Of a stretch of 64,000 nt of DNA, positions 11,376-24,269 are shown piece by piece. Position numbers and translations under genes: made by a program. The stretch comes from Aselliscus stoliczkanus (Eukaryota; Chordata; Mammalia; Chiroptera; Hipposideridae): positions 96,996,709 through 97,060,708 of the forward strand of contig CM066737.1 of NCBI GenBank assembly GCA_033961575.1, given 5' to 3'. Each line of letters starts with the position of its first letter. Within the stretch, counting starts at the first letter, position 1. The notes below the pieces were generated by a model, which searched no databases, was not told the origin of the DNA, and saw only the letters and a program-made list of their open reading frames with translations.

Positions 11376-12291
11376 GTATAACCCAAGCCTCCTCAGCCAT
11401 CCTCCTCCTTTGTATTAATAGAGGAGAGCAACAATTAGGCTCCACGTTGCAGTTTGACTTTTCAACAAAACAATAGATCCAATAACATGGAACATTAGCG
11501 CACAGGTGGATGGCTACTGTGTGACTTTGCATTTTCCAGGGCTCCAGACTTTGGGAATGTTACAGTAGTGACTTCCCCGACATTGCAGTGAGTCATCAGA
11601 AGACTTGGGAAGTCAACTTTGGCTCCTGCTGAGACTTCAATGGCAGAAACTGAATCAACTGAACAGGAGTAGCAATTCAGCATTCGAAAAGACCAAATCC
11701 TAAGGATGAGCTGGCCTCATTTTAAGTGGCCTGAGAAATCTCCAGATCACTCTCTAGAGTTGAGTGCAAAGAGTAATTTCAGAGATTAAATATCAGGGAC
11801 AGACTTTGTACATGTCTGTGAATACTGTGTGCCTTTAAATAAGCCAAAGCCCCTTCTCAAAAGGCACATAGGTAGGAATAATCTTGCAGGAGAAAGTAAT
11901 AAAATATGAGAAGCCATTTCCATTTCTTGTGTTCCCTAAGTGATGACTGACACTAGGAAATTCAAACAGATGAGATTGTGTACGGAGAGGAGTTAGTAAT
12001 GAGAGACTAAGTCACATGGGCAGAGGGATTAATTTATAAAGCAGACAACAAAGAATGGGTGAAAAATGGGAACAAAGAAAAGTTAGAAAATCTAACCCAA
12101 TGAAAAGGATGCCTCCAGTCAGGGGAAAGAAACACTGTCTCCACATTTATATTTTTGTTTTCAGCAAGTAGAAGGGAACCATGGAATCACTTGACCAAAG
12201 ATGATCATGAAATGGTAATGGCAGAGAAGAAAATTATGACAATAACTATGAAATGACCCAGATAAATAAATGTTTCCATTAGCATCAGTTT
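11376..12291. other. Unassigned unique sequence
   Basis: No gene or repeat recognised. Confidence 0.4.
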
Positions 12292-12306
12292 CTCAAGACA
12301 TTTTTT

Positions 12307-12402
12307 TTTGAGGGCAGTGTCACTGGCCCTCTTATGTGGGACCCGAACCAGGGTCGCTGGCTTCCCAAGCCAGTGCTTAAGCACTGCGCCACTCGGCCGG
12401 CC
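12307..12402 (-). mobile_element. tRNA-derived SINE, short family A
   Basis: Reverse-oriented copy: poly-T, GAGGGCAGTGTCACTGGCCC, GGACCCGAACC (B-box complement), and the head complement CACTCGGCCGGCC. Flanks CTCAAGACATTTTTT (12292-12306) and CTCTAGACATTTTTT (12403-12417) form a target-site duplication with one mismatch. Confidence 0.95.
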
Positions 12403-12417
12403 CTCTAGACATTTTTT

Positions 12418-14169
12418 AAGACAAGAATCTCAGACCCACTTATTGTCCATTTCACAGCTTCTATTATGCTTCACAATACACAGAGCAATCTCAGACCGTA
12501 CCCAAAACAATGTTTCCTGAGTGTCCTCAACCCCAACCTCCATTTTCTGGGAATGTGGGGCTGGGTGTAATGGCTGCCTGCCAGTTCTCTGCTAGGAACT
12601 AATGGCTGCAACTAAGCACTCCTGTGAAATGTTACCATGCTTAAGCAATTGATTTGAGTATCTCTTCCTTTGAAAGCTTGTCACAATTCAAGGACTATGG
12701 AAATTAGGAGCCCATTTCAGGAGACAGCCATAAAAGTTGAAAATCATGCACTTTTAAGGATGTCACAGTACCTATTCCTGAATGCGCAAAATGGTTGTTT
12801 GTTGGTCTTTGGGCAGAATCTCTCAAGTGTGGAAGATCAGGCCGGAGGAAGATATGTAGATCAGTCTCCCAGGACCTGGGGTCCCTGTGGGAGTGGGCCA
12901 AGTGCTATTACTAGTTTCCTATGGAAATTATGAAAATCCCCAAAGTCCTGTCTGCCAATACGTACATGATTAATTACACAGCATCACAAACCCTTTAGAA
13001 GTTGCAGGATGGGTGTCCTCTAAAAACATCCCAGTCAAATCAGTGCCTGGATGCCTTGATCCTTTTCCAGGTCACCCTCCATGCTTACCTTTTCCCAATG
13101 TATCTCCTGGGGTGCTGGATTATAGAGAATGAGCTTTTACTGCTTTGTCATCAAAAGAGGAGCCTCTCACAGAGTGGAGGAAATTCAGACAGCAGCTAGC
13201 ATTTCCCTATAAGATCTATAACCTAAACAATTTCATATAAACTATGTATCTTGTAACTGTCTGGCAAAATTCTATAGCAATGACATATACACATGTGTAT
13301 CTACAGACACACATGTGGCATAAATCCATCAATTGGATCATTGTAATTTCAACACTGCAAAATACTAGCTATAATATGGGGCTTCTTCTCTCAAAATTCA
13401 CTTCTCTTAGGTAGATGTCCTCTTTAAACAAAATTAAAAGCAATAAACACACCACCTAGAAGTCATGCCTCATCTTTCCCTTATCATTGTGGCCTTAATT
13501 CAAGACATTATTTCATCTGGCATTCTGTCTGCCCACTGTGGGGTTGCATCACTCTAGGAATATTCTATTTGCATGCTTTTGGCTTTCACTGGAAGTCCCA
13601 TCTCAAGGCTGCTGGCTTCTCACCCGTCTCTCCAAAGCCTTCCCCAATAGTATGAATATTAAGGTTAGATAGACAAGTGAAAGGAGAAAAGGAGAACTGA
13701 AGATGAGAGCCTGCTATTCAGATCATTGTTGAGGCCCATATCAATGTGGCCAAATGGAGCAAGATACAAGAATTCAATTGGTAGACATCTACATAGCTGC
13801 GCTACGTGGCAAGGATCTGGAATAACAATTCTGTCATTTATGTGTCAGTAAGACTGCTCTGGGGAAACTGTAACACTAAATACTTATAGTCCTGTGTTAA
13901 ATTTTTACCTGTTCCAAAAACATAATACATACTGTTCAAGACACTAAACATGAGTGCTTTGTTTTCCTCCTCCTTATCATTTAGCATAAATAAGTCACAT
14001 AAAAGCCTCTCTTTACACTGACTCACCCAGAGAAGTACACATGTGTGCCGTTCTTTCTAACCCAGTCTCCTCTTCATCATCAGACATTCTTCATCCTTCC
14101 TTCACAGGTAACTCTAGCACCAGCCCCAGCCCAATCCCTCAATAGTCATGCTATGAAATTTCATTAAGG
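12418..14169. other. Unassigned unique sequence
   Basis: Longest stretch without a recognised repeat in this part. Open frames at 12670-12933 (+) and 12704-12901 (-) overlap in opposite directions and have no domain features. Confidence 0.4.
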
Positions 14170-14310
14170 CCTTTTGAAAAAGCTAGGAGTCAGGGGCCCA
14201 GTTGTATGACTTAAGTAAACCACTTAGTTTCTGAAGCCCTCAGTTTTTCAATCTGTTAACGAAAGATGTAGAAGATATTATGATACAGGTTCCTTCAAAT
14301 TCTAAAAAGA
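14170..14310 (+). repeat. MIR SINE fragment
   Basis: Diverged sense MIR: GACTTAAGTAAACCACTTAG, TCTGAAGCCCTCAGTTTTTC, AATCTGTTAACGAAAGATG. Confidence 0.55.
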
Positions 14311-14804
14311 ATCCAAATGCTAGAAGAAAGAAGGGAGAAAAAAAAAGATAATTAGCTTATGTCTTTGGAGCTATTATATAAGCTGCCCCCCTTCCACTCT
14401 CCCTCTCTCCCTAAGCTTGTCTCTGTCATCAAAAGCCCAGAGCCTTCCTATTTCTCTAGCAAAACATACTATCAAGAAAGAATTTAGTGTCAGTTACTAG
14501 CCTACACTATAAACTCCTTGAGATCAGAGACAATCCTTATGTTTGCAATGTCTAGAATGTGGTTCTAATCAGGCATCTTTTAATTTAAAAGCTTATCTCT
14601 AAATAAAATGAAAGATTTCATCTCCTAATAAAGAAATTACAAGAGAAATGGGAAATAGAATTTATGTTTCACAGAGCATCCTTCCAGTATCCCTGAAAAT
14701 TGGTTGACTTTTTTTTTTTTTGTCTACCATGAAGCAGGTTAGAGGGCTGGAAACAGATCTAGGGAGAGGACTCTTGGGAGAATGTGAGGGCTCTCCCTGC
14801 TTTT
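14311..14804. other. Mostly unassigned; L2-like scrap
   Basis: About 14505-14570 (TATAAACTCCTTGAGATCAG..GACAATCC) is typical of the L2 3' region. The rest is unassigned. Confidence 0.45.
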
Positions 14805-15240
14805 ATCAGTCAGGATCCTGGCAGGAAAGAGAAAGTCATACTCAATTGGGGGTGAGTTCAACAAAGGACTATTTAAGGGCTCTAACAGTGGATAATCCAG
14901 TACTCTGAGAACGTCACAGCAGAGAGCTGTTGCCACTCTTATACCTGAAAAGGCAATGGCACAGGCCACATGACAGGAGTTGTAGCCTTCAGCACAGGAA
15001 GCCAACCCACAATGACTGGGCAGCGAGGGAGCAGGGGGGATAAAAACCCTGATCTCATTTTCTTCCTGCCTGTCCTGCTCTTACTGGGGCCTCACATTGG
15101 CCAAAACCATCTAGAAGCCAAGGGGCAAGGGAGCCCATCCATAAAAGTCAACCTGCTGGGACAAAGCAGGTTGGAAAAAGAGAAGAAAGTAGACTTGGAC
15201 CAGCAAATGGAAAAGATCCAGCCCACTACTCAAACAGTTT
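14805..15240 (+). repeat. Ancient interspersed repeat, class not assigned
   Basis: The text ATCAGTCAGGATCCTGGCAGG at the start and GCCAAAACCATCTAGAAGCC..AAGGGAGCCCATCC later resembles a dispersed mammalian repeat I have seen but cannot place in a class. It holds overlapping open frames on both strands without domain features, so I do not call a gene. Confidence 0.35.
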
Positions 15241-17569
15241 GTTGACAAGCATGACAACTTCCATGCAAGCTATAGCCAGAAAAGCCCAGTTCTGACCCCT
15301 GTTCCACAAAATCCTGTCTTTATCTCTGGTCTCCACAGGTCTGACCCTGTTAGAATAAGATCAGGAGTCCCCATGCCTAGGAGGTTAATGTTTCTTTTGA
15401 AACCACAAAGGAGCACCTCTACCATGTTTGAGCTTTGCCTGAGGTGGGAGATACTGTACTTTAAAGCCTTGGTATATGTTTCGAGTAAGGAAGTCTCTCC
15501 ACTCCAAAACTGAGCTGCGTTTTGATTCAGTGGTCTTGCCCACCTAAAAGGGTCCAAGCTCTTCACAATGACCAAATCTGCTGTATTCCATGTCTCTAGC
15601 TTTCTATGATGACAAAAGAACTTGGGTGTCTTCTCGGATTGGATTCAGCTTTTGAATAGGATGTGTTCTGGTAGATACCAGTAACTTCCTGTAGCTTCTA
15701 GCAAGTGCCACTTACTTGAAAGAAAGAGTGCCTCTGCCCTCCCCTCCCCCCAAGAGAGCTTTATGAGGAAATACAAACTAGAAAGATATGTTGGAGCCAC
15801 AAAGCAGATTCCCTCTCTCCCTCTTTTCTCCTTTTTATCTCATTTTACTTTGGCATTAAAACATGAATCAGATTGTGAAAGTTAAAGTTCCATCTTAGCT
15901 TTAATGAAGTCCAATTTCAGTGCTGATGAAATGCTTGACAGCAATGTGGGCTTGTTTACACTTCCCCGAAATGGGTGTTCCACCAGAATTCATAGGAAAT
16001 AGCCCTTTCCAAGAAGATAATGGCATCAATTTTTAATCATTTTGAAAAATATACCAGAATAATCACAGATTCTATATTAATAAAAGGCTGAAATAGTACC
16101 CTTTCCTGTATAAATGCAGCCCTTCTTACTTGGGAACAAACTGTCAAAAGACTGTAGGTTTCAAAAGAAGGAAAGGTTTAAGACAAGCCAGAATGATGTC
16201 AAATTTTGTGGAGTCCAGATGGTTCTGACAGACTTGTCTTTGGCTGCTTGGTTTGTGGGGATTTTTTTTTTCTTAGAGCTAAGTAAATGTGGGTGACAGA
16301 AACTTAGCAAGCAACCCCAAGCATACATCTGAATCACTGTAGTAAATGGGTTTTCGAATGTGTGTCCACCCTGATCTCCACTTCTTTAACTACCTACCTC
16401 TTCCCAACAGGTAAGACTCTGAAGCCATGTCAGGGATATACTCTCACCACTCATTGACCCCAGCTGATTGGACCAAAAGTGGACACCTGACTCAAAGAAA
16501 CCAATTCAGCTTCTAGATGGGCAGAAAAACAAGGTCTTTTCACCATTTGGTATTGGCACATAGAAAGGTCAGGACAACTGACTGTAGGCAGTCATTTTGT
16601 AAGCTGATGTAAACTTGACTGAAGACCACCATTTAGAGGCAGCGATGACATGCCACATATAAATATAGCAAAAGAATCAGCCTTAAGAGTAAGAAATATG
16701 AAGCCAATAACAGATTAGCAAATATATAAAACTATGTGGTCCCAAAGAGAGGAATAAGTACAGATAGGAATGAATACGGATAGGAGGGGTCTGCCTTAAC
16801 TTACGTTGACTGTCCAGGATGTTTCCAGTCCCTAGTGAGGTGCGAATACATGTCTTGCCCCTAGGGTCTTAAACACCTTGTATGCTTCCAGGGAATATCC
16901 TCCTTTAGCTTAATCCACTTTGAATTTTACCACCAAATTCATCTGTGGACATAATTCACTCTGACAAACCTGAATCAGGCATCTCAGAACTTTAGCTTCC
17001 AGAGGCAGTAACAAGCAGGCAAAGGGATTTCTATAAATGTTGAACCTGATTCTCTAATACCAAGATGGAGACCATCAAAGAGAATATTTCTGCAGAATCA
17101 GAGATGAGAGGATTAGCAACCTTTCAACAGAAGATGGAGTTACATGAGGAAGCTATTAATGCCCTGGCACTTGGGGGGAGGGAGGGGGGGCATGCCAGGG
17201 GCAGGGCTTCTTCAAAAGTTTTGCCTCATTAGGTTCTTTGTCAACACTTTGTCAACACTGTACACTTAGCAGAACTCTAAGAGGTGTGTTTACATTTTGC
17301 TGTCGCCTATAGCATTGCCTGTTTTATGCATCAACCTGATCTTCATTTTAACTACACCGAGCTGACGTTGTACTGACCCTATCAAGTCACATTTGTTTAA
17401 TTCAGCAAGGATAAAAACATTAGAGTTAATTTATAAAGCAGTGCCTTATAAAATATGTAACATGTTCTATGAAATGACACGATGAACCTTCATTTTTCAA
17501 AGCCCTTGCTTGTTGATTGTTCAGGTAACATCTCTGGATAATGATTAAGTTTTGGGTTATGTGCCATAG
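15241..17569. other. Unassigned sequence with a G-rich tract
   Basis: No gene recognised. 17173-17206 is G-rich (GGGGGGAGGGAGGGGGGGC then GGGGCAGGG) and could form a G-quadruplex. About 16430-16500 may be an old repeat relic. Confidence 0.4.
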
Positions 17570-17760
17570 TGGCTTTTAAGTATTCTGCTTTAGTCAGCCC
17601 TACAGCAACCCTGTGAGCTTGGCCAGGCAGGCATTAGTAAATTCATTGTAAATGGAAAAAGTATGGCTCAGTAAGTCAAAGGCAGCTACCCAGTGTTTTC
17701 CAGCTAACACGTGAACAAGTCGGGACATGGATTTAGAAGTGTTCATTCTGAAGCCTATAC
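17570..17760 (-). repeat. MIR SINE, diverged
   Basis: Antisense MIR order: ACAGCAACCCTGTGAGCTTG, GGCAGGCATTAG, AAAAAGTATGGCTCAGTAAGTC, then a degraded 'GGTCACACAGC' block and ATTCTGAAGCCTATACCC. Confidence 0.7.
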
Positions 17761-18384
17761 CCTTTCCCCCACAGAGGAAGTGTAGAATTGTGCAGAATGT
17801 CTAAAATGCAGTCTTTATTGTGGGAACCTATTTAACATGGGTTCTCCCTACAGTATTTCTAGTTCATTAACACAGGAGAGGAAGACTATGTCTGACTTGT
17901 TCATGGCTGCATTCCTAACATCCAAAATGGTATGGGCTACATGGAAGGGACATGACTTGGACTGGGTTTCCCAAAAGCAAACCATAAGATAAGCAATCAT
18001 GTGAAAATGATTTGTTCAGAAGTGTTCCCAGGGAACCAGTAGGGGACTGGGGAAATGAGACTAGGAAGGAAAGGAGACCAAGCAAGGATAGGACATTAAA
18101 TCCCACGGATGGTAACATTGGTTCAATCCCACAAAGGAGCTCTGGAGATAGTCTAGGTAACATCTCAAAATTGTGCCCATTAGGGCACACGATGACTGGA
18201 GCATTTATTTCTTCCTACCTATCAATTGTTGGTTAAGGGATGCCCACAATGGGATATAAATTCCAAGGCTCTTTTGGTTCTTCAGCAATGGGTTCTGGCA
18301 GCTTGAACACAATGCTTTAACAAATAGACACACAGGCTGGCTCCTAGAAGTAAAAATACACCAGGAGTCCTGTGCACAAAAATT
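17761..18384. other. Unassigned unique sequence
   Basis: The two open frames at 17915-18190 (-) and 18012-18236 (+) overlap antiparallel and show no domain. Confidence 0.4.
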
Positions 18385-18465
18385 ATAAAGGAATCCAAGT
18401 CAATACGGACAAAGCACTGACAGCACCTGATACAGTGCTCAATAAATATTTGCTGAATGAAACAA
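18385..18465 (+). repeat. L2/MIR 3' end relic
   Basis: ACAGTGCTCAATAAATATTT followed by GCTGAATGAA is the usual L2/MIR terminal motif. A GAAGGAAGGAAGGGA purine tract follows at about 18488. Confidence 0.6.
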
Positions 18466-18519
18466 ATACAGAAAGAAAGGTCAGAATGAAGGAAGGAAGG
18501 GACAGAGGGAAGAAAGAAG

Positions 18520-18740
18520 AAATACTATGTTCCAGGTGCTATATAATAATCTAAGCTAAATATCTTGGCAACCTTTACAGATAGATATGTTTTTCTCCAT
18601 TTTACTGATAAAGGAACGGAAGCTCAGAATAGTTAAGTAGTTTGCCTAAGGTCACACAGCCTGTAATAGTAGAAATAAATTCAGATAGGTCCCTTTAGCT
18701 CCGAAGCCTCTGCATTTTCCACTACACCACTCTGTCACAT
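18520..18740 (-). repeat. MIR SINE
   Basis: Antisense MIR: TTCCAGGTGCTATATAATAA, TTTTACTGATAAAGGAACGG, AAGCTCAGAATAGTTAAGTA and GCCTAAGGTCACACAGCC, ending TTTTCCACTACACCACTCTG. Confidence 0.88.
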
Positions 18741-19870
18741 TGAGCTGTTATTCATATACTGCCTAACCTCCATGGAAACTGCCTAGCCTCCCTTTTCAAC
18801 TCACTAAGAGTGAGCTACGATGGGTCATGATTTGGGTCACTTTGCAGGATCCGATCCACATTCCATGGTCCCATGCACGTATCTTCTCTTGTGCCCTCAG
18901 ATCTTGTCCATTTGAAACAGGATCGGTAAAAAGAATTGGACATACAGACGATCAGCTAAAATGTGTTGACCCACTCCCTATGCAAAAGCAACGAAAGATG
19001 CCAAGTCCTAATGAAGAGTACAGTTTCCTGAAATCTCCTGGCATTTTCAGCAGACTGCAGTTTTCTGAGAATGTCTGTGTTTTCCAGAGCATGTCTGCTC
19101 AGAATGTATGAGCCAAATCCTCCTAGGGATTTTCCATCACTTGTTTATATTGTGCCTGGATCAACTCGAATGAATTTATTATAAATAAGAGTGATAGGTT
19201 TTTTTTTTCATGAATTGAGACTGAAAATTGGTTTTAAATATTGTTTTCTGCTCTAGACTAACTATAAATGGCATTTAGACTGATTGCACTATTAGTAGGT
19301 AAAAGGTGCTGAGTTTTAAGGGATTACAACCTGATTTAATATAATTATGAAACCAAATTACAATCACAGGGTTTTGTTAGGAGGTTAGAAGAAGCAGCCA
19401 TTTCTTTTTTTCTGTATAATACTCAAGCCTAAACCATTAAACATATAATTCCCTTCCAAAGGAAGAGAGAAGGAAATAAACCTGCAAATGTTCCCAGCGC
19501 TTAGTGGTCCAGTTATGGCATTAACTAGCCTCTGCTTTCCTCCAGGATCATTCTGTGATGTTTTCTCCACCAGTTTCTATCACATCTATCCAATTTGTCT
19601 CATTAAACATCCTAACCACTCTCTTAACTTTAATTCTATAAAAACTAGTATAAGGCTAACAGGGCTAGATGGGGTCCACTAGGGCCTTCCCTGGGGCAAA
19701 ACTGTAAAATCAGATTAAATTTCATCTTTCCTTTCCTTTCTTGGGGCCTCTTAATTTTTCAGTGCCTGTCTCTCTCCGCCATGTTTCCCAGAATGCTCAC
19801 ACCCTAAAGCATTGATGACTGATAATCATTCAAGTTTTGAAGGTCTCTCAAAAGCACTGCCTTTTGCAGG

Positions 19871-19902
<32 letters not shown>

Positions 19903-20199
19903 AACATATTTAACATAAAAAGGAAATCAGACAGTGTGGCAATCTTATGAGGACATTTGTCAGAATAAAGCCTCTCAAACTCATTCACATAAATTGCAAT
20001 CTAGTCCACTGCTGGGGCATGTAAACAAACAAAAAAAATGCCTGCTATTATATCTCCTTTTGATAAGAAATTTAACCACACTCATTTTATCATCTGATTT
20101 ATGTAAAGTGAAATTATTCCTCCCCAAAATGGAAAAAATACAACCCTAGCATATATATCTCTTTTCATCTCCCTTATACACATCAAAATAACTTCCTAG
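18741..20199. other. Unassigned sequence with (CAAA)n
   Basis: Only a (CAAA)n tract at about 19874-19896 is recognisable. The remainder is unassigned. Confidence 0.45.
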
Positions 20200-20370
20200 C
20201 TGGCACACAGCTGACCACAGAAGCATAAGTGAGTCCCACAGAGCTTAGCTTAGTTCAGAAAATTCATCCAGCCAACCTGTAGATTCATGAGCAGTGATAA
20301 AAAATTGTTGTTTTAAGCCACTAAGTATAGTAGTGGTTTGTTACACAGCCATAGCTAACTGATGCAGGTC
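20200..20370 (+). repeat. MaLR-type (MLT1-like) LTR 3' fragment
   Basis: GTTGTTTTAAGCCACTAAGT, then GTGGTTTGTTACACAGCCAT and AGCTAACTGATGCA are the characteristic 3' end of ancient mammalian MaLR LTRs. Only this end is recognisable. Confidence 0.6.
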
Positions 20371-21179
20371 TTATCCTTCATCATTAATAAGTTAACATTA
20401 TTCAAAGCTTGCACACAAAAAAAGAAGTCCCCTGGAAGAAAGACACATGTTCCTATACTATAAAAAATTAACTAGACATACACACACATCTCCTGATATA
20501 GTGTGTTCCTTTGTTGTTTGAGTTATCAAGCATGAAAAGTATAAGTTTGGACACTGCCTATGATTTATGAAGGGTTAGCTCTGAAATTATTGTTCTGTTA
20601 TATGGAGATTGCAAAACTGACCCACTTCAACTCCCACCATCTTTGCATTTTTCCATTATTAAAACATTCTCTCAGCCATGACATCCTTGACTCAAGTGAC
20701 CCAGGGACATTTTCATGGTATTTACTACCTATCAATTATCCTGGGTGATAAAAAGAAGGTGAAAATGGCAGATCTCAGTTTACCCTGAAAAATGTACATT
20801 ATACGAGTTAGGCCCAAAGCAAAGTCCTTCCCCTAATACCTGATGCCTGAAATTATTCATAAGGCATGCCCTTAACCACTCCATGCTAGTATAGGTGTCC
20901 ATCCCTGATTGCTAGGCAATTTTCCTAGAGGTTATCTGAGTATGGCCCAGAGACCTATCTATATGTTATAGAAAATTGACCAACAACTACCCATATTAAC
21001 TGCACTGGGGACTATGAATTTTTCAAACAATATCATCAAAGTATGGTGTTTCTCTATAAATAATATGTGCACCCTATTTTTCTAATGGGCCAGGCCTCCC
21101 CTCCTCTCCTAGGGAGCCATAATTTTTTGAAATACTTCTTGGAATATCTTCTGAAATTTTTCAAAGTGATTCCAAATCT
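20371..21179. other. Unassigned unique sequence
   Basis: No gene or repeat recognised. Confidence 0.4.
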
Positions 21180-21270
21180 CATTTCATTTTCATAACAATC
21201 TTAAGAGAGAGGGAACTAAGAATTAGAAAAGGTAATGGGCCTGCACGGGGTCACACCAGGTAGTTAAATG
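21180..21270 (-). repeat. MIR SINE fragment
   Basis: Antisense MIR: ATAACAATCTTAAGAGAGAG, AGGTAATGGGCCTGCACGG, GGTCACACCAGGTAG. Confidence 0.6.
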
Positions 21271-21274
21271 CAAA

Positions 21275-21540
21275 AATTCATTTCACCACAAATTCCTATT
21301 TATTTTTCAAGGCCACTTTTAATGTCACCTGCCTCTGTGAAGCCTGCCAGACTCCACAGGCAGGGACAGAGGCTCCATCCTCAGTGGTCCTGTAGCTCTT
21401 TATGATACTTGTGGCTTAGTTATTGGGGACGATGTCCTAGCTAGGAAAAACCCATGTCTTGTTCATCTTATCCTCAGTGCCTAGAATAGCACAGATAGCT
21501 CTTCAATGCATGTTTAGTAGATGCCTTAATTGATTCACAA
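21275..21540 (+). mobile_element. L2 LINE 3' end
   Basis: Follows the L2 3' UTR order: CAAGGCCACTTTTAATGTCA, CTCTGTGAAGCCTGCCAGAC, CTTGTTCATCTTATCCTCAG, TGCCTAGAATAGCACAG and the end AATGCATGTTTAGTAGATGC. Confidence 0.75.
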
Positions 21541-21589
21541 ATGATGACATTTTTTGGACAAAGCATATAAATATCCTCTGGCAGCAGTA

Positions 21590-21725
21590 GAGGGTAGCAG
21601 AAAAATCACGATGCCCAAAAGGTAGACAAAACTCAGGTTGAAATCCGGTTCTGATGCTTATTAACTGAGTCACCTTGGATAGGCCCCTTCACCTCACTGA
21701 GCCTCCATTTCCTTACCTACCAAGG
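21590..21725 (+). repeat. MIR SINE fragment
   Basis: Sense MIR: GTTGAAATCCGGTTCTGATG, GAGTCACCTTGGATAGGCC, CTCACTGAGCCTCCATTTCC. Confidence 0.75.
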
Positions 21726-24221
21726 ATTTCTTCTACAAGCACATACTTAAGGCTAGTTTCCAAAAGTGTGATGACACTGTAGTCAGAGAATTAAAAAAAA
21801 AAAGTGGGAAAGAGAAAACAGACAAATTTGAAAAAAAAAAGTGGTAGAAAGGGACTGTAGCAAGTTTCATCATGTGACAAGAATAACTCAGTGACCCTGT
21901 AATTACATGTCTAATTTTATGTAGTCCTTCAGAGTATAACTTGCAAACTATGGTGAATAATAAAATGCTATGAATTTATAAAATGCCAGACTCTGGGCAT
22001 GTAGTTGAATGAAAACATAATTTCTCTAGTCTGCAATTATAGCACAGCAGTCGTTTGGGGGAGAAAGGGAGGATACTCCTGAATGTCCCATGTTTTACTA
22101 CCAGAACTTCCATGAAGAAAATTTTCTTCCAGTAACAATACCTGCTCAAACTTGATTAGTAGTTTCCAAATTTGGAGGTGGTGGTGATTTTGCAATATAT
22201 ACAGCATTCCCCATGTCAGAGACACTGATATACAGCCTAGGTTCCCATCTACTCACCCTTCCACCTCATACACACACATCATTTGATAACCACAGATGTA
22301 GACAGATTTGTTTTGGCTCCAACCCAACACAACTCAAATGGACATTCCCGTTCTTGTACTCTCTACCTCAGAAAGGATGGATGCTGACCGCTGCACCCTG
22401 GGAATGGGAACCTGGGCAAGTAATCAACTCACTCCTACACATCAAGCAAGATATTAAAGAGTTTCAATATGACTATCATTTCCTCAACTGGCAGGGAGCG
22501 ATAAATGAAACATAGGTTTCTATTATCTGCCCACCCTTCAGAGTGATGGATTACCTAAATGGGAAGGGATATTGCTCCTGGGCTTCAGAGAATTATAGAT
22601 ATCTCTTCATGAATGTTAATGTCAAATGTTGGGGCAAAATTGCCACAGCAGAGGCAAGAACTATCTGGTAATTTATTTTTCCTTTATGTCGTGCTCCAAA
22701 AAAATAAGCAACATCTTTTGCCTTCTCCTATGTTCCACATATTTTTTTTCTTTAGAAAGTAAATAATAACACCATTCCTTCACTAATGGCAATATTGGCC
22801 ATAATTTGAGGCTTAAAACCAGGGTAATGTGTTTTGAATAGAGCTTCTAGGAAGCTGAACATCAGTACTCTGCTACAAAGGAATATTGGTGTTTTGCCAA
22901 CCAGAAGGTTGACCTTGTCTGTAATAGTGGAAAATTTTAACAAGTAGAATATCACAAATAAAGCATATGGTTATTAATACTAATAACAGGACTTTTGATC
23001 TGGGAATAGAGTACTTGTAGAAAACAAAGATTTACCTAAAAAACCACTCTACTTCACCATTTACAGTTGAAACTTTTAAAACAGGTTTTCCTCCTTTTTC
23101 ACATTAGTATATGAGTTACTCTTTATCAACTGAAGGTTGTATAGTGCCCTGAAGTCCTCACTGCAAAGGTGACTATACTTCAGATAGAGAGGTGAAAAAC
23201 ACATGTGAACAATCAGCCTTAATGGATCTGACCCAGGACCATTCCCTGGAAGTTGTTTTATTAACTAAATCCCTAATGTCAATTGTTTTCCTGGCCATTG
23301 GCCTCTTTTATGTCTAGGCCAAAGCAATTCCCAGCATTTGGGTTCACTAAGTCAGGGTTTATGATAGGAGGAGGCAATGACAGTGCTTTGTGAAGACAAC
23401 TGTTAGCATTACACTAGAGCCCAACCATTAGAAAAAAATTTAAAGGAGATTTTGAAGGGGACATACAATGATTTTAAGATAGGCACAAGTACTACATCTC
23501 ATTGCCTTCTGGCCACCTTGTCCCACCCCAACAATCTTTAAGGACAAATGGCTGCAAATTTTCAGTCATCAAGGCACTAAACACTGGCTGAATTTTCAGT
23601 GGGCAAAATACTGCTATAAATGTCAGACTCTGCATTAAGATTGTAGACCAAAAAGTCCACACACAAAAAAAATTTTTTCAGAAAATAATCTTAACCCAAT
23701 TTTGTCCAACTTGATTGATAAGAGAAATGAAAATATTCTAAAATGTGAGTTTTACAGGATTTTTTCTTGACCCTAAAGGAGTACCATTTATTTGCTGTGA
23801 ACTACAATTCCCAAGATTCATGTCATATAATTCAGTCTGAGGACAACCTGCTGTGGATTCATTTAAAATCCCTGCTCAGTGTGTACCCAGGAATGCCCAC
23901 AACAGCTGAGGGGGAAGAATGCTCAGGAAGGGGAAATAAAAACAATAGGAGTGCATTCCAGACTGTATTATCAACTTTAGACTCCTTCATGTGAAAGATC
24001 AAATAGTGCCTTTGTAAATGTTTCGCTTTTCAGATTTCACCTCCGAGACTATAAGGGAGAATATACTTTTGTTATTTGAAACAGTCAATGACTTTTTCAA
24101 CTTTCCAGATACAAAGAGCCAAGCCAATGTGACACTGTGGATGTCTTATGGGTGTCCTCATGAGAAGCCACAGAGAGAAAATAGAAAGTTCTATCATTGT
24201 GAACCATGTTAGTAGTAGAGA
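21726..24221. other. Unassigned unique sequence
   Basis: About 2.5 kb with no repeat family or coding exon I recognise. Open frames are short, overlapping and lack domains. Confidence 0.4.
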
Positions 24222-24223
24222 GG

Positions 24224-24268
<45 letters not shown>
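24222..24268. repeat. (AT)n microsatellite
   Basis: Uninterrupted dinucleotide run of roughly 20 AT units. Confidence 0.97.

Positions 24269-24269
<1 letters not shown>

Noticed and set aside
15270..15575. 101-codon minus-strand frame near an old repeat
   Set aside because: No recognisable protein features; adjacent to probable repeat sequence.
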